From Arctopsyche grandis (Eukaryota; Arthropoda; Insecta; Trichoptera; Hydropsychidae): a stretch of DNA of 64,000 nt. The notes under the pieces were generated by a model. It worked only from the letters and a program-made list of their open reading frames with translations. It was not told where the DNA came from and ran no database searches. The DNA is taken from assembly GCF_051622035.1 (NCBI RefSeq), contig NC_135365.1:7037501-7101500 (forward strand). Reading direction: 5' to 3'. Below, piece by piece: positions 12,801-24,025 of the stretch. The number at the start of each line of letters is the position of its first letter. Positions within the stretch are counted from its first letter, which is position 1. Both the position numbers and the translations under genes were made by a program.

Positions 12801-13010
12801 TATCGCCACTTTACCATATAGTGGTTTAACCAAACCCAAGTGGTTCTTCCTCTTGTTTATAATGTCGGCAGCAATTCCCATAACATTAGAAACTTGGTAG
12901 TTGATAGCATGTCGTGTACTCTCCACGAGTTTTATTCTGGATCCGTTTCTCTTATACATTTCAAATAGTCCTCCAGCAATGAGAAGCAAGGCCACCAATT
13001 CAACAATCAT
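9846..13010 (-). CDS. DHRSX-like short-chain dehydrogenase/reductase, copy 3 (two exons)
   Basis: Exons 13010-12285 (242 codons, ATG start) and 10190-9846 (114 codons plus stop), joined in phase 0 by a GT-AG intron (CAG|gtatgg ... ttttgcag|TTGATG); product 356 aa. N-terminal hydrophobic anchor at about 2-16. Cofactor loop TGGSRGMG at 72-79, NNAG 154-157, catalytic Ser210, and YARSK with Tyr235 and Lys239. The C-terminal exon has HPGLVATDM and SPEAGSVSILYC, comparable to the FKTPDEGA region of DHRSX. All catalytic residues are present, so it should be an active NAD(P)-dependent membrane reductase; polyprenol or another lipid substrate is inference. Same intron position and phase as copy 1, consistent with tandem duplication. 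This is the most distal and apparently least altered copy. Confidence 0.9.
10191..12284 (-). other. Intron of DHRSX-like copy 3: inverted repeat pair and ACTTCCGG-type array
   Basis: Contains two facing copies of a dispersed repeat (10418-10725 forward, about 10735-11118 reverse; another copy at 15125). A degenerate series with ACTTCCGG-like motifs follows at about 11343, 11484, 11633, 11857 and 11989. No coding exon is supported; open frames here come from the repeats. Confidence 0.6.
10418..11118. repeat. Family C repeat in head-to-head (palindromic) arrangement
   Basis: The segment starting AGACGAGATATGACTTTTCT is repeated as its reverse complement ending at 11118. The forward arm carries an internal deletion relative to the copy at 15125-15590. 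Shared landmarks are the AATCTGGTAATAAAAAATGT and GATAGTGTTCTGGC segments. Confidence 0.75.
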
Positions 13011-13303
13011 CCTTTTGACCGGTAGAAACGATACGACGACCAGTCGGTGTGAGGTTACTTTGTGAAATGAGTTAACGTCTGATTTCTATGCATGTGTATA
13101 TACCATTCTCTTGGTTTGTTTGGAGAGGGAATGCAATACATGTTGCCTAAATACAAATGCAAACAGTAAATTTCAATATATGTAAGTGCGAAAAACTTTT
13201 TCCATGGAAGTGCTACTGATCTATTAAAATAAATATATTAATATAACTCATTAAAAAATAATTATTATACTGAAATATCATACTTATATTTACATAGATA
13301 CAT

Positions 13304-13692
13304 ACCAGGAAGGTCTAACAGGTATCCCAATGCACCTTCCTAGACAATTAATAACAAACATTACATAAATCGCTGTATTTCGAGAGCAACTAGTTAATTA
13401 ATTAATGATTCCATAGAGACATGGATTTAGACCTGTACATACATTTTTACATATTATACACATATCAAATTCAGATATTTGTGACAGCGGGTAGGATGGA
13501 TTTTTCTAATTTGGTGGGGAAACCATTTCAACAATGACATTAGAAAAATTGGCAAACTCTGATAGGAAACGATCGACTTGGAGTCACAAATATCCAACTC
13601 TGAACAGCAGCATTAAATATTAGCACGGGATCGAACCCGGTAAGCTCTCGGTGCTAAACATAAACGCAATCACTGAGCCATACTGGTTGGCT
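13304..13692 (-). mobile_element. tRNA-derived SINE, copy in minus orientation
   Basis: Read on the minus strand it begins at 13692 with a tRNA-like head: A-box-like TGGCTCAGTGATTGCG and B-box-like GGTTCGATCCC. It then has a conserved body (GATCGTTTCCTATCAGAG, GAAACCATTTC equivalents) and ends near 13304 with the CTTCCTGGT tail motif. About 390 bp. Other copies at 16661, 18305, 18677, 19084, 24741, 35055, 43411 and 59891. Confidence 0.8.
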
Positions 13693-14127
13693 TATACATA
13701 TGTAGGATGTTAGGATCATTATGTGATAGAACAAAGATAAAATAAATAGAAATAATATACCTGCATAGTATGTATAAAAAAAATAATAAAGATAGGTAAA
13801 AGTGAATGCAATAAAATGCACTGAGCAGAAAATAATATGGAAAAAACTAATCTGAAAAAAAAAACTAAGTGATTACTCAAATGTACCACGTACACGCAAA
13901 GGCTGAAAAGAAAACTTTTTATGCAATTTTAGTTGAGGAACTATTTTTAAAAATAAAATGAGCAAATTTGTCTTTGGCATGACAGGAAATATATGAAAGC
14001 ATAACTTAACGACAAAAATAAAATTTAAACTACTTCAATATACATAAAATTTTCTTGGCCTTTGTACCGAACTAAAATGTGATTAGTGTTTGAAATGAAA
14101 ATTAACAGCTTTAGTAATATTATACAC

Positions 14128-14625
14128 TAGCTGTATTACCCGGCTTCGCTCGGTATTTGTAATATAAACCGCTTAAACATGACTAATCTAATAGTATACA
14201 TTTTATCAAATTCATGTGAATAGTATTATTTTATAAAAATTTATTTCAATACTCATTTGTTTTTTTTTATTAAATTGACTGTCACGAACAAACAAACATA
14301 AGATTCTTATAAAAAATTATATGTACACCCCCGGTGTCTGCACCCCCTAGGGGGCAAAGCCCTAGGGCTTCGCCTCCAGGGTTCCGCCCTCAGCGTCTGC
14401 GCCTCTTAGGGCTTCACCCTCGGTGCTCCCTAGGATTCCGCCCCGACATCTGCGCCCCCTAGGAGGCGGATCCCTATTGCTTTGCCCCCCAGGGCTCCGC
14501 CCCCGGGAACTTCGAATACTTTGAATCGGAAAAAAGCAAATTATTTGTTCGATGACGTCACGGATTTCTACGAACAAAGGATACATACAAATTCTCTTTC
14601 CAATTTATATATTAGATACATATGT
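14128..14625. repeat. Family F repeat, copy with a GC-rich internal minisatellite
   Basis: Starts ACACTAGCTGTATTACCCGG and ends near TATATTAGATAC, as in copy 1. At 14328-14510 it carries a GC-rich block built from repeated CCCTAGGG / CTCCGCCCC-like words, in sharp contrast to the AT-rich surroundings. The 74-aa open frame over it is a by-product. Confidence 0.65.
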
Positions 14626-14994
14626 AATATGTACATATATTAATAATCTAGTCAAATAGGATATTAAAATTTTTCTAGTATATAAAATTTATTAAACAAA
14701 ACTTAGCAGACATGTCAATGTATACATGTATGTTAGTACCTACATACATATATATGTACATATATGATTCTAAAGACAACCTTCACTATTGAATTTATAT
14801 ATTAATAGTACAAACATATTTAAAGCCAATATGTAGTGAAAAGATCTCGTTGTAAAAAGTTCTTGAACTAATATGAACCACAAAAAAATTATTTTGAATA
14901 ATTTTGAATAATGACGGAAACTCGTTATTAATAGTTTTAATTTAAAAACACGTGTCTGTGCACGTGCATATGTTTTTTATTACATTATTCAAAC

Positions 14995-16033
14995 CAGTGG
15001 CGGATCCAAAAAATTTGCAGGGGGGCCATTTCCAATTTTTATTACACACATTTTTTTTCCAAAAATAAGACGTACATACATACATATATTGTTATATTAC
15101 ACGGTTCGACACGAAAAATGGTATAGAGACGAGATATGACTTTTCTTATAGATCTATGCCCAGTAAACACGAATCTGGTAATAAAAAATGTTGATTGGCT
15201 CGAGATTCAGACATATGTGTTTTTTAAATCGCGCGATTTTTCTATATTTTGGTGTTGTTCGGTCGATGTCTCAAAATCTGCCAATTTCCTGTTCAAAATG
15301 AATATTGGAATCTATAGTCGGGTATTTTATCTTTCATTTGTAGTACTTTTCAGCTTTCAAATCTATCTAAGTAGTCTTCAAGTTCAAATCATAAGTCAAA
15401 AGTACGTCTTTTCACTTGGGATTTTTCCCAATGTTAATACTATTTTATATTGAGTTTTTTCTATTGAAAAATGTATATTGAGATAGTGTTCTGGCTACAC
15501 TATTTTTTGTTTTCGTTTAAAAGGGTTAATTAGAAGTGTGCTGAATTTTAAATCGGTAAAATTGCGAGCTTAAAGCTCGTATTTACACGAATCTGAATTG
15601 AATTAATAGGAATAATATATTAAATTGTCTTTATATGAGAATTAAATAAAATTCCACTTAGAAAAATCATATTTCGACTATTCTTGTGGGTTAATAATAA
15701 AAATTCTATTGATAACTGGCTTACCTCAATAAAATAAACGAATTTTTGTTATAAATCTACAAGAATAGTCGAAATATGATTTTTCTAATAGGAATTTTAT
15801 TTAATTCTCATATAAAGAAAATTTAATATATTATCCCTATTAATTAAATTCAGATTTTCATTATCATATAAGAACAAAATTTAATTAAATTTAAAAAATC
15901 AATTAATATTTTTCAAGCACGGATAATTCGCAACCGGATAATCGAGAGTACACTGTATTTTAATGTATAATATTATGTAGTCCTCTAGGGTAGTGGCCAT
16001 TGACCTTGTGCCACCACCGTGGATCCGCCAGTG
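14995..16033. mobile_element. hAT-like non-autonomous element carrying nested repeats
   Basis: Ends are CAGTGGCGGATCC (left) and GGATCCGCCAGTG (right), inverted with one mismatch. Flanking 8-mers are ATTCAAAC (14987-14994) and ATTCTAAC (16034-16041), a 7/8 match to an 8-bp target-site duplication as expected for hAT. Inside lie a family C repeat (15125-15590) and a perfect-looking hairpin (15592-15853). No transposase frame. Confidence 0.7.
15592..15853. repeat. Hairpin repeat with arms of about 95 bp
   Basis: Left arm 15592-15687 and right arm 15759-15853 are reverse complements with few differences (for example GACTATTCTTGT versus ACAAGAATAGTC), separated by a spacer of about 71 nt. AT-rich, no coding potential. 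Located inside the hAT-like element. Confidence 0.8.
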
Positions 16034-16335
16034 ATTCTAACCGATTGAATTTTAAAGCTTTTACAGAGTTGCGTTCGAAATCAGCCTAAAGAATACATTA
16101 CACTGCAAAAAAACAATAACAAAAACTTGGAGTATTATAAAATCGATGAAAACTAACCTAACTCAACAATTTAATATAATTTAAGCCAACTTACTATGAA
16201 AATGTAAGATAGAGAGTATCTGGCAATTGAGGGATATTCAATTAATATGTGAAATAAAACAATGTGATAAAATGGTAAATTTTATTTAGGTAACGATTTA
16301 TACATATAATAAATAATAACTATTACAACAATTGA

Positions 16336-19300
16336 TCAAGCGTTTCCAGCTGCCCGTTGTTCGTTCCACACTTTCAATAGCTCGGCAGGATCATCGTAGC
16401 CGTGCGAAGCTATAACGTATCGATAGTTGTATGAATTGTAGTCTTTCTTGTAAAAGTAAAACTCTTTACAGTGAAACGGAGTAATTCCGCTCTTCTTAGC
16501 CAATATACCTAAATAGATATCGTCGAATCTGTAAAATTCAAAAGAAATATAGAATTTTCAGAAAACACTATTGCAGTTGAACTACAATCAGTTGAATCAG
16601 ACAATAAATAAATGTAAAATCATTTTGAAAAAGATCTATCAGTATATATAAAGATCTAACCAGCAAAATAGACTAGTGGTTAGTATATAAAGCTTTGAAC
16701 AAAGTGGTCACGGTTTCAAATCCCACTGGTTTCTGCTGGCCAGACCTTAGATTTGTGACTCCAGGTCGATCGTTTCCTATCAGAGTTTGCCAATTTATAT
16801 AATTTTCATTGAAACAGTTCCAACAAGTTGGCTTTCCCTCCCTATTTCTAGACTTCCACCAAGTGTTGCAGGAAACTTTTAACTGTCAAAGCCTTTGGGA
16901 TGTCAAAACGCCAAGTATTTTTAAGAGAAATCCTATGGAAACCACATTTAAGACGTTGTTATAATTCACATTTCCACTAATTTTTAAACTATTACACCCC
17001 AGAGTAAGTATTTATTCATAGAGGACAAACGATTGAGAATACTTAAACTTATGCCTAATAGTTTGTGCATGAACAAACTAGTGGGCTTGTCAATTTGTTA
17101 TTTTATGTACACTATAGATGGCCTGATTGGTTTGTGTATGAACAAACTAGTATGTTTATAAACGAATAAGATGTACACTTTGACTGTAACATACATATAT
17201 GAAGAGTAGCAAAAGAGATGATTTACAAAAAGTTGTCAATATACATATGTTACAGTCCAAGTGTTCAATCCAGCTCGTTCATGAACATACTAGTTAGTTC
17301 ATATATCAGTTTAAGTCCTAACAGTCAAAATCTATCTTCAAATTGACTCCCAACAGGTGTCGCATGAAACTTTCAGCTGTCTAAACGTCAATTATTCAAA
17401 AAGAAAATCCTATTAAAACCACATTACAACGTTGCTATAATTCCCATCATATTGCAACCCAGGGTAAACATACATTAATAAACAATGGGACAAAAAATTA
17501 AGAATACTTTTTATACCGAATATTTAGTGGAAATGAACAAACTAATTCGTTTGTAATTTTTTTCTTTTTCATGGTTAGATTGGTTCGTGTATGAACAAAC
17601 TAGTATGTTCATAAACGATCGAAATTTTCACTTGAACTGTAACATATACATATTATACAAAGACAGTTTACCCCATTTGGTGGTTCTTATAAGAATCCGA
17701 CACTCTTAACAGTTAGTTTATTTATAAAGTCACTGGATAGCATTTTTTGTCAATGTCAATGTCACTGGAAAGTATTTTATTTGTTATATATAAATTTTTT
17801 ATAAACATATAATACCTAAAATGTGCTGTATAAAAGCTAGCATAGTACATCGTAGACAGAGCTTCCTTTGAAAGCAGGTATGCTCCGGCTGAAATGTACG
17901 GTGGCCACATATGCCATGGATATTCTTCTAGCGATATGTACCATTTGCTACTTTTGTGACGATGCGGCGATGATACAAACATGAAACCTACAAAAATGTC
18001 ATAATATACATATGTAGTAGTATATAGGTAATTTCAATACAATATGTATGATGTAGAGTGAAATTTTTCATTGAGAATGATTTTGAAGGTAAGATTTTTA
18101 TTTAACATAGTTCAATATCATTCTGAAATACATAAGGTCGAAAACGCAATGAGAGGTACGTGGTGCGTGTTTATTTTTAGATACTTTTAAACATGCGAAA
18201 AAAACGCAGCACCCCTAGCCCATATATACAATAATACATGGTACAGAAAAATCACCCCCTGGAGTGTTTTCGGTGATATTTTTATTTTTATTATATACAT
18301 ATATACTAGGAAGGCCTAACAGGTAAACCCCAATGCGCTTTCCTGGCCAATTACAAACAATTAAGCATTTTTATTTACTATGCAAGTCGCTGAATTACGA
18401 GACACTGAAAACTCGCAAATTAACGAGACATCTATGAATTGTACATACATTTTATTGTACATTAATCATACTCAAATAGTGGTGACATAGTAGGTAGGTA
18501 GGATTTTGGCCAATTTTTAATCGGGAACCGTTTCAACAATGAAATCAGAGAAAATTGGCAAACTATGATAGGAAACGATCGACTTGAAGTCACAAACCAA
18601 GGTCAGTCCAACAACTACTAGTGGGAATCGAACCGTGACCACTCTCCTCGAAAGCATAATATATATTAATATATATCGCTGAATTTCGAGCCACAGACAA
18701 ACCTGTACATAAATTTTATTATACATTAAATATACTCAAATAGTGGTGACGTAATAGGTAGGATGGTTTTTAGCCAATTTTTAATGCAGGAACCGTTTCA
18801 ACAATTAAATCAGAAAAATTGACAAACTCTGATAGGAAACCATCGATCTGGAGTCATAAATATCCAAGTCTGACCAGCAGCATTACAGATATACTCGGAA
18901 TAAATTCTTTTCAATCGAGGTCAACTCACGGGATCGAACCCGCCGCCTCTCGGTGCTAAGCAAAAGCCCAACCACCGAGCCATGCTGCTGGCTGGTATCC
19001 TTATCCTTGTGTTTATCCTTGCTTGACAGTGATCGATAAAGGTGAATCCCATATTTGAAGAAATATATGAGAAACATACATATTAGCCAGCAGCATAGCT
19101 TGGTCGTTAAGCTTCTGCTTAGCGTCGAGAGGTGCCAGGTTCGATCCCAGGACCGGGCCTCAAATGAAAATGAATTTCTCAGAGTAAGCTGTTGGTTAGA
19201 CCCGGATTTGTGACTTCAGGTTGACGGTTCCCGGAAAAAATTGGCTAAAATCCCTCCTATACGATATGTCACCTATAATTTGTTATTAATTAATGAGCAA

Positions 19301-20512
19301 TAAATGAGTTTGTGTACAGATTGATAGATGTCTCATTGATTTGCGAGTTTTTCAGTGTCTCGTAATTCAGTGATTTATATAAAAATGCTGCATTGTAATT
19401 GGCCAGGAAGGCGCATTGGGGTTTACCTGTAAGGCCTTCCTGGTATATATGTATAAAAATAAATAAATAAAATAAATATGCACTCTGCACGTGCAACTAC
19501 ACCCGAATTCGGTTTTGGGAACACCCATTGTCACAGCGTGGAGCCAAGGACGCGACGTTCCATACCACTCAGTGTGTTTTCGACCTAAGTCGACTTTACT
19601 CCACTCTGTATATGCAAAAAATTATATGAAAAAATTACCCGAATACAATATAACGTCGTCAGGGAGATCATAATTGTTTTGAATGTGTCTTTTCACACGG
19701 TGAGCATTTAAAGTGTGATTATCATTATTTAGTATTCTATTCAAAAAATAATTTTCAGTCTGAACACTCTCTTTGGGACTAGCAATCTTATTTAATATGG
19801 AACGCTTCTGGCGTGAAATCCTCCTGATGGCTGAAAGTGACTCTTCTACGTATTCCGGATAGTGCGAAGGATTCCTGACAAAGCGCAAGACATTCTTCAC
19901 CGACACGTACATATCATCGTCGGAGAATAAGTAAAACTTTGAATTGGGACAATATTTCATCACCCATTGAAATCCCATCATTGTTTTGATCGTGTTATTA
20001 AAATAATTATCGACAAAGTCAATTTGAACTATGTCGTTGTATCTTTCGCTTTCCTTGTCAATATCTTTCTGTAGCGAGTTCGGGTGTTTCGATCTCAGCG
20101 AACCCAATAGGAATACGGTCCTGATGAGTACGTCGGAGAATCGCCGTTCGAATCCGAACGAATTTCGTATGGCCGATCGTCTTGCGAAGTGATCCATAGC
20201 CGACTTAACAATAATGACTAGTCTCACGGACGGAAGATCTTTGCACTTGCCAGCCGCGGTCTTCGAAAATGTATAGTTGTAAGAGTTTATCGGCTGCACC
20301 GATGGCCGATCGTTATTCTTCAATTGGTCTATGTATGGAGTTATGTCTTCGTTCAACGGATAGTCGAAACTTTCGAAGAAGTCCTTCTCAAAAAAGTGAA
20401 GCATGATGCCAAAATAATTAACGATTCCGAATACTATAATTATGGAAAGGATATATTTCGTTCTGGTTTTCATTCTGTCTGAGCAATTTTTACGTATGCG
20501 TTCTCTTATCAT
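16336..20512 (-). CDS. brn: brainiac-like beta-1,3-glycosyltransferase (GT31), three exons
   Basis: Exons 20512-19639, 17987-17816 and 16528-16336; junctions TCGG|gtaatt...gtag|GTTTC and TTAG|gtatta...acag|ATTCG keep one frame and give 412 aa. Type II membrane protein: short basic N-terminus, signal anchor at about 19-38, then a lumenal GT31 domain. Landmarks shared with Drosophila Brainiac (from memory): YPLNED, SAIRNSFGFERRFSD, NDIVQIDFVDNYFNNT, metal-binding DDD at 198-200, KWYISLEEYPW, WPPYISAGAYLLS and RFDDIYLG. Brainiac is a Golgi UDP-GlcNAc:beta-Man beta-1,3-GlcNAc transferase in glycosphingolipid synthesis. Unlike the roughly 325-aa single-exon Drosophila protein, this one has an extra basic, Asn-rich segment at about residues 222-284, between the DDD motif and the ILYSGFMF strand. 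Orthology is likely; donor specificity is inferred. Confidence 0.9.
16661..16832 (+). mobile_element. SINE fragment (5' part) in the brn intron
   Basis: tRNA-like head with GACTAGTGGTTAGTATA and GGTTTCAAATCCC, then the shared body GTCGATCGTTTCCTATCAGA. Truncated before the 3' tail. Confidence 0.65.
16855..17192 (+). mobile_element. Family E MITE, 5'-truncated copy
   Basis: Matches the right four-fifths of the intact copy immediately downstream: GGAAACCACATTTAAGACGT, ACACCCCAGAGTAAG and GAACAAACTAGTATG, ending in ACTGTAACAT. Confidence 0.65.
17247..17645 (+). mobile_element. Family E MITE, full-length copy
   Basis: About 399 bp with inverted ends: ATGTTACAGTCCAAGTG at the left and CACTTGAACTGTAACAT at the right. 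Subterminal GTTCATGAACATACTAG versus CTAGTATGTTCATAAAC is also inverted. No open frame. Relatives: 4060-5645 (split), 16855, 26854 and 27612. Confidence 0.8.
18305..18657 (-). mobile_element. SINE copy in the brn intron
   Basis: Reverse-oriented: the tail motif (AGGAAGGCCTAACAGG) is at the low-coordinate end, and the tRNA-like GGAATCGAACC box near 18630. The head differs from the 13304 copy, indicating a second tRNA-head subfamily. Confidence 0.7.
18677..18994 (-). mobile_element. SINE copy adjacent to the previous one
   Basis: Reverse-oriented. It carries the body and an intact-looking head with GGGATCGAACCC (B-box complement) and ACCACCGAGCCATG (A-box complement). The low-coordinate tail is missing where it abuts the neighbouring copy. 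Confidence 0.7.
19084..19478 (+). mobile_element. Full-length SINE with (AAAT)n tail
   Basis: Plus orientation: head AGCCAGCAGCATAGCTTGG and box GGTTCGATCCC at the start, then the body, then GGCCTTCCTGGTATATATG and an AAATAAATAAAATAAAT tail. Best plus-strand reference copy in the window; it lies just downstream of the first brn exon in transcription order. Confidence 0.8.
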
Positions 20513-23500
20513 ATCTGTGGTGAGTCAATTTTTTTATTCATGATGAAGTTTAATAATCTGAAATTTAATACAATATATCATTAAATACATTCTAGCGAAT
20601 TAGTGAATAAGATTCAATAGAGCATTTATCAATAAAAGATTATGGAGATTAGTCCTTACGAATTATGACGTGTGTGTGTGTGACTAGTTAGGGTTATGAT
20701 ATTAATTTTAATAAAATCATTGATTGTATACCGTAAGATAAAATTTGCGGATATTTATAAATGAATTAAATAAAATTTAACTGTGATGAAGCACATTATT
20801 TGTGCTTTTTTATTGATAATAATAGCTTAACGGTCCAATTTGACAGTTGCCATACAACTGACAGCTGCCGTAAAAGCACGAATAGTGACCATACGAAGAA
20901 ATGACACCGCCCTACAATTTTGGTCTAAATGTAAATAAATGTGTCGAAAATGTTTTATAAAACGAATAATTTTAAGTACATAACAACAGCCATTCATTTT
21001 AAAATAATTAAAAATATTAAAATACTGTGCAATTTAATTTAAAAGGTTCGCATCAAAGAGAGGCAATTAAATAAATTATATTTTTTTCGATTTTTTCAAA
21101 TAAAGTAGGTTTTTTCAAAATATAATTCAAAAATAAATATCTGAATGAAACTTTAAAGATTGATTACGATTTTGATTTCGTATTTAATTCAAATACTCTT
21201 TTATGTAATGTAACAAAATGATTCAACACGAATCATTCCTTAAATTAAGGTGACCATTCGTACAGTTTCTACCAGTACAGTAATGGTTTTTATTTTAGTA
21301 TCTGTCCTGGTAAGTCGTGAAATAAAACCAGTACACTCTTTTATATTTTTTTTTATATATGAATTTAAATATACAAAGCCTTCAGCGAAAATTATGTCTC
21401 TAACAAAAATATTGGCAATATGTGGTCCAGTGATAAAACGCAATATTGAGTTTTAAAACTTTTAAATGTTTGCTTATCGTTAAGACAATTTTTATCAGTT
21501 CTGTGTAGAATTTTATAAGAGCATTAATCATTATAGAGCGTGATAATAATAAATATTTGAATTGTTTTCATTATTACATTACCTTTCACTTCGTTTTGAA
21601 TGTATTTTGCTCAATTTCGAGTGGGGTTGCTTTTTACGCCATATCGCTTCTCGAGTGATTTTTTAGGTATTGGTAGTCGAGGGTTAAAGAAAATCAATTA
21701 TTTATGTTAGTTTTTAATAATGGAAGTATTTAGAAAAAATATATTTTTTAAATGTCCTGGGTTTCAATTTAAAAAAAATGGCCACCTTATCTGAAATGCA
21801 AGTATTAAAAAAACATATTTATAACTGAACATATTATCAAATTCATTCATATATATTCATATTTGATAAAAAACATCATAAATCTTCAATTACAGCTTCT
21901 AGACATGCTAAGAAGTGTTCCACACGTATTTAGTCATTGTCTTCCGCAATGTGGTCCAAAGATTATTTTTCAGAGATATTAAGTTTTATGAATTCTGATT
22001 TACTACAAAAAGTTTCCATCTTTCCGGGGAAAGATAAAATTTCTTTAATCATTTTTACTGCATTTTTTACGTCTCTGTGAACAAACATGCTCATTAATGA
22101 TATGTATGTGTTAAAAATATACAGAGGTCTCTTTTAAAGTTTCTATGACTAATTATGCATAAATCTCTTTCTTAGTCTACCCAAATTATAAAAAAATGTT
22201 ATGTGTTTCGAAAAAATCACAAGAAACAGAATTTTTCACAATTAAAGTTTGAAATCATTTTCATGGTAGTCCAATAAAAATATTCTGCCAACAATGTCTA
22301 TTTTGTATTATAGTAGATAAAAATGTACAAAAAATGAATTACGTCGTACAGTTAAAAGCTTTATTTTATTGCAGTCGTGTTTGAGTACATTGACACATTA
22401 CACAAATTGAAAAAAAATGATATAACATGAAGTTTATAATTTAATAACACCAGGATTAGAGAAAGCCAAGTCATTCATTCAACAACGGGGCTATTATGTT
22501 TATTAACAATTCAGATAAGAAATTCCCTTTCAATTTTCCGAGAGAGCGTAAAATTCTTAGATGAAGAATAGTTTAAACTATGATGAAGATATGATATTGA
22601 ATAATTTTTTGCACCTTTTTGGTGATTGAATTATTTGAATACCAAGTAGGTATGTCAACGATAAGAATATAAAATTTTGTAAAACACCGTTGATAAATGT
22701 CTAGTAAACAAATAATCAAATGCCATAGAAATAGTACACGATTGTAAGTGTTTTCAAAACCAATCGTTCAATACTTTGCAGAACCAATCCACCATGAATA
22801 TCGAAATGGTTAACGTTACTACGTGTTTTTGTACATTGAATTGTAATTTGTCACAACAATTGAACGCTGTTCAATCAAAAACAAAGCAAAACAGCATCCC
22901 AACGCGAGGTAATTCCTTCCTCCATTGATAACGGAAAATTGCGGAAAATGTCATAGATCAAAATAGTTTACAAGTCATATACTAGTATGTAATATAATCT
23001 GTATTTTTATCTTGAGATAGATGATGTGAAATAATCATTTCGTGAACAAACAAACGTCGGAAATATATGTCAAGTAATTACTCACTACTCTGTACTTTGT
23101 TTATCGACTAACGACGTGAAATTGCCTCTTTCGAGCTGTAATTAAACCTCAACAAATCGCATCAAGGTCGATCTGGTTTCCGGTTCCTCGGCGACCGGGG
23201 GGCTCGTCTTCTCCACGGGGGTGTGGTTCCATATCAAAGATGCAAATTGTCTCGCTAATTGCACAGTAACGATGACAGTTATGTATCTCTTGCATCATTA
23301 TCATTATTGTAATACATATGTATATTACTCATCGATTTGTTGTTCAATAGTGAAATTGAATAACACATTTTCATTATCTCATGTACAGCATGTGTTACTA
23401 AAGCCGTCGCGATAGAGTGACAAGCTGGACAGGCCCACTTATAGACCTGTCAATTTTGAAAACATATGACAAATCAGACTCTGTCCTCTAGTTGGTTATT

Positions 23501-23549
23501 ACGTTTTATGACGTTTACGATTAATTAAATTTGAGGTTAAATGTGTATC

Positions 23550-24025
23550 ATCATCATCATCATCTATAGCCAATCGCCATCCACTGCTGGTTGAAGGCCT
23601 CTCCAACACGCTTCCATTCGTCTCTGTTTTGCGCAACTCTCATCCATCTCACTCCACACATTTTCCTCATTTCATCTACCAATTCTTCTTCCTTTTAGCC
23701 TTTTGCATTCTCTCGGGTACCATTCTAGCATTTCTTTTGTCCACCTTTCGTCCATTCTTCTAGCCACGTGGCCCGCCCATTGTCATTTCAATCTCTTCAC
23801 TCTATCCACTATATCAACAACCCTTGTCACACTTCTCACCCACGTATTCCGTTTCCTGTCTTTCCTCGTTATGCTAAGCATGCAACGTTCCATACTTCTT
23901 TGAGTGCATTGGACTTTGTGTAGCAACTTGGCGTTCAATGTCCAATTTTCACATCCATACTTTTTCTTCTGACATTTTTGATTTAAAAAAAGGCATTCAT
24001 TCGTCCAAATGCACTGCATCCTAAT
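23550..24025 (-). mobile_element. RTE-type LINE fragment, C-terminal end of the polyprotein (decayed)
   Basis: On the minus strand it reads YGCENWTLNA, RSMERCMLSITRKDRKR, QWAGHVARRMDERWTKE and finally EAFNQQWMAIGY. This is the usual C-terminal run of RTE-clade non-LTR retrotransposons, interrupted by a stop (TGA where TGG is expected before QWAGH) and a frameshift. Inactive. Confidence 0.8.

Noticed and set aside
12324-12900. Two antisense open frames over 120 aa across reductase copy 3
   Set aside because: They are shadows of the real minus-strand exon, which carries all SDR motifs.
18883-19150. tRNA-like A and B boxes that could suggest real tRNA genes
   Set aside because: The boxes are heads of SINE copies followed by a shared non-tRNA body; no complete cloverleaf with an acceptor stem is evident.
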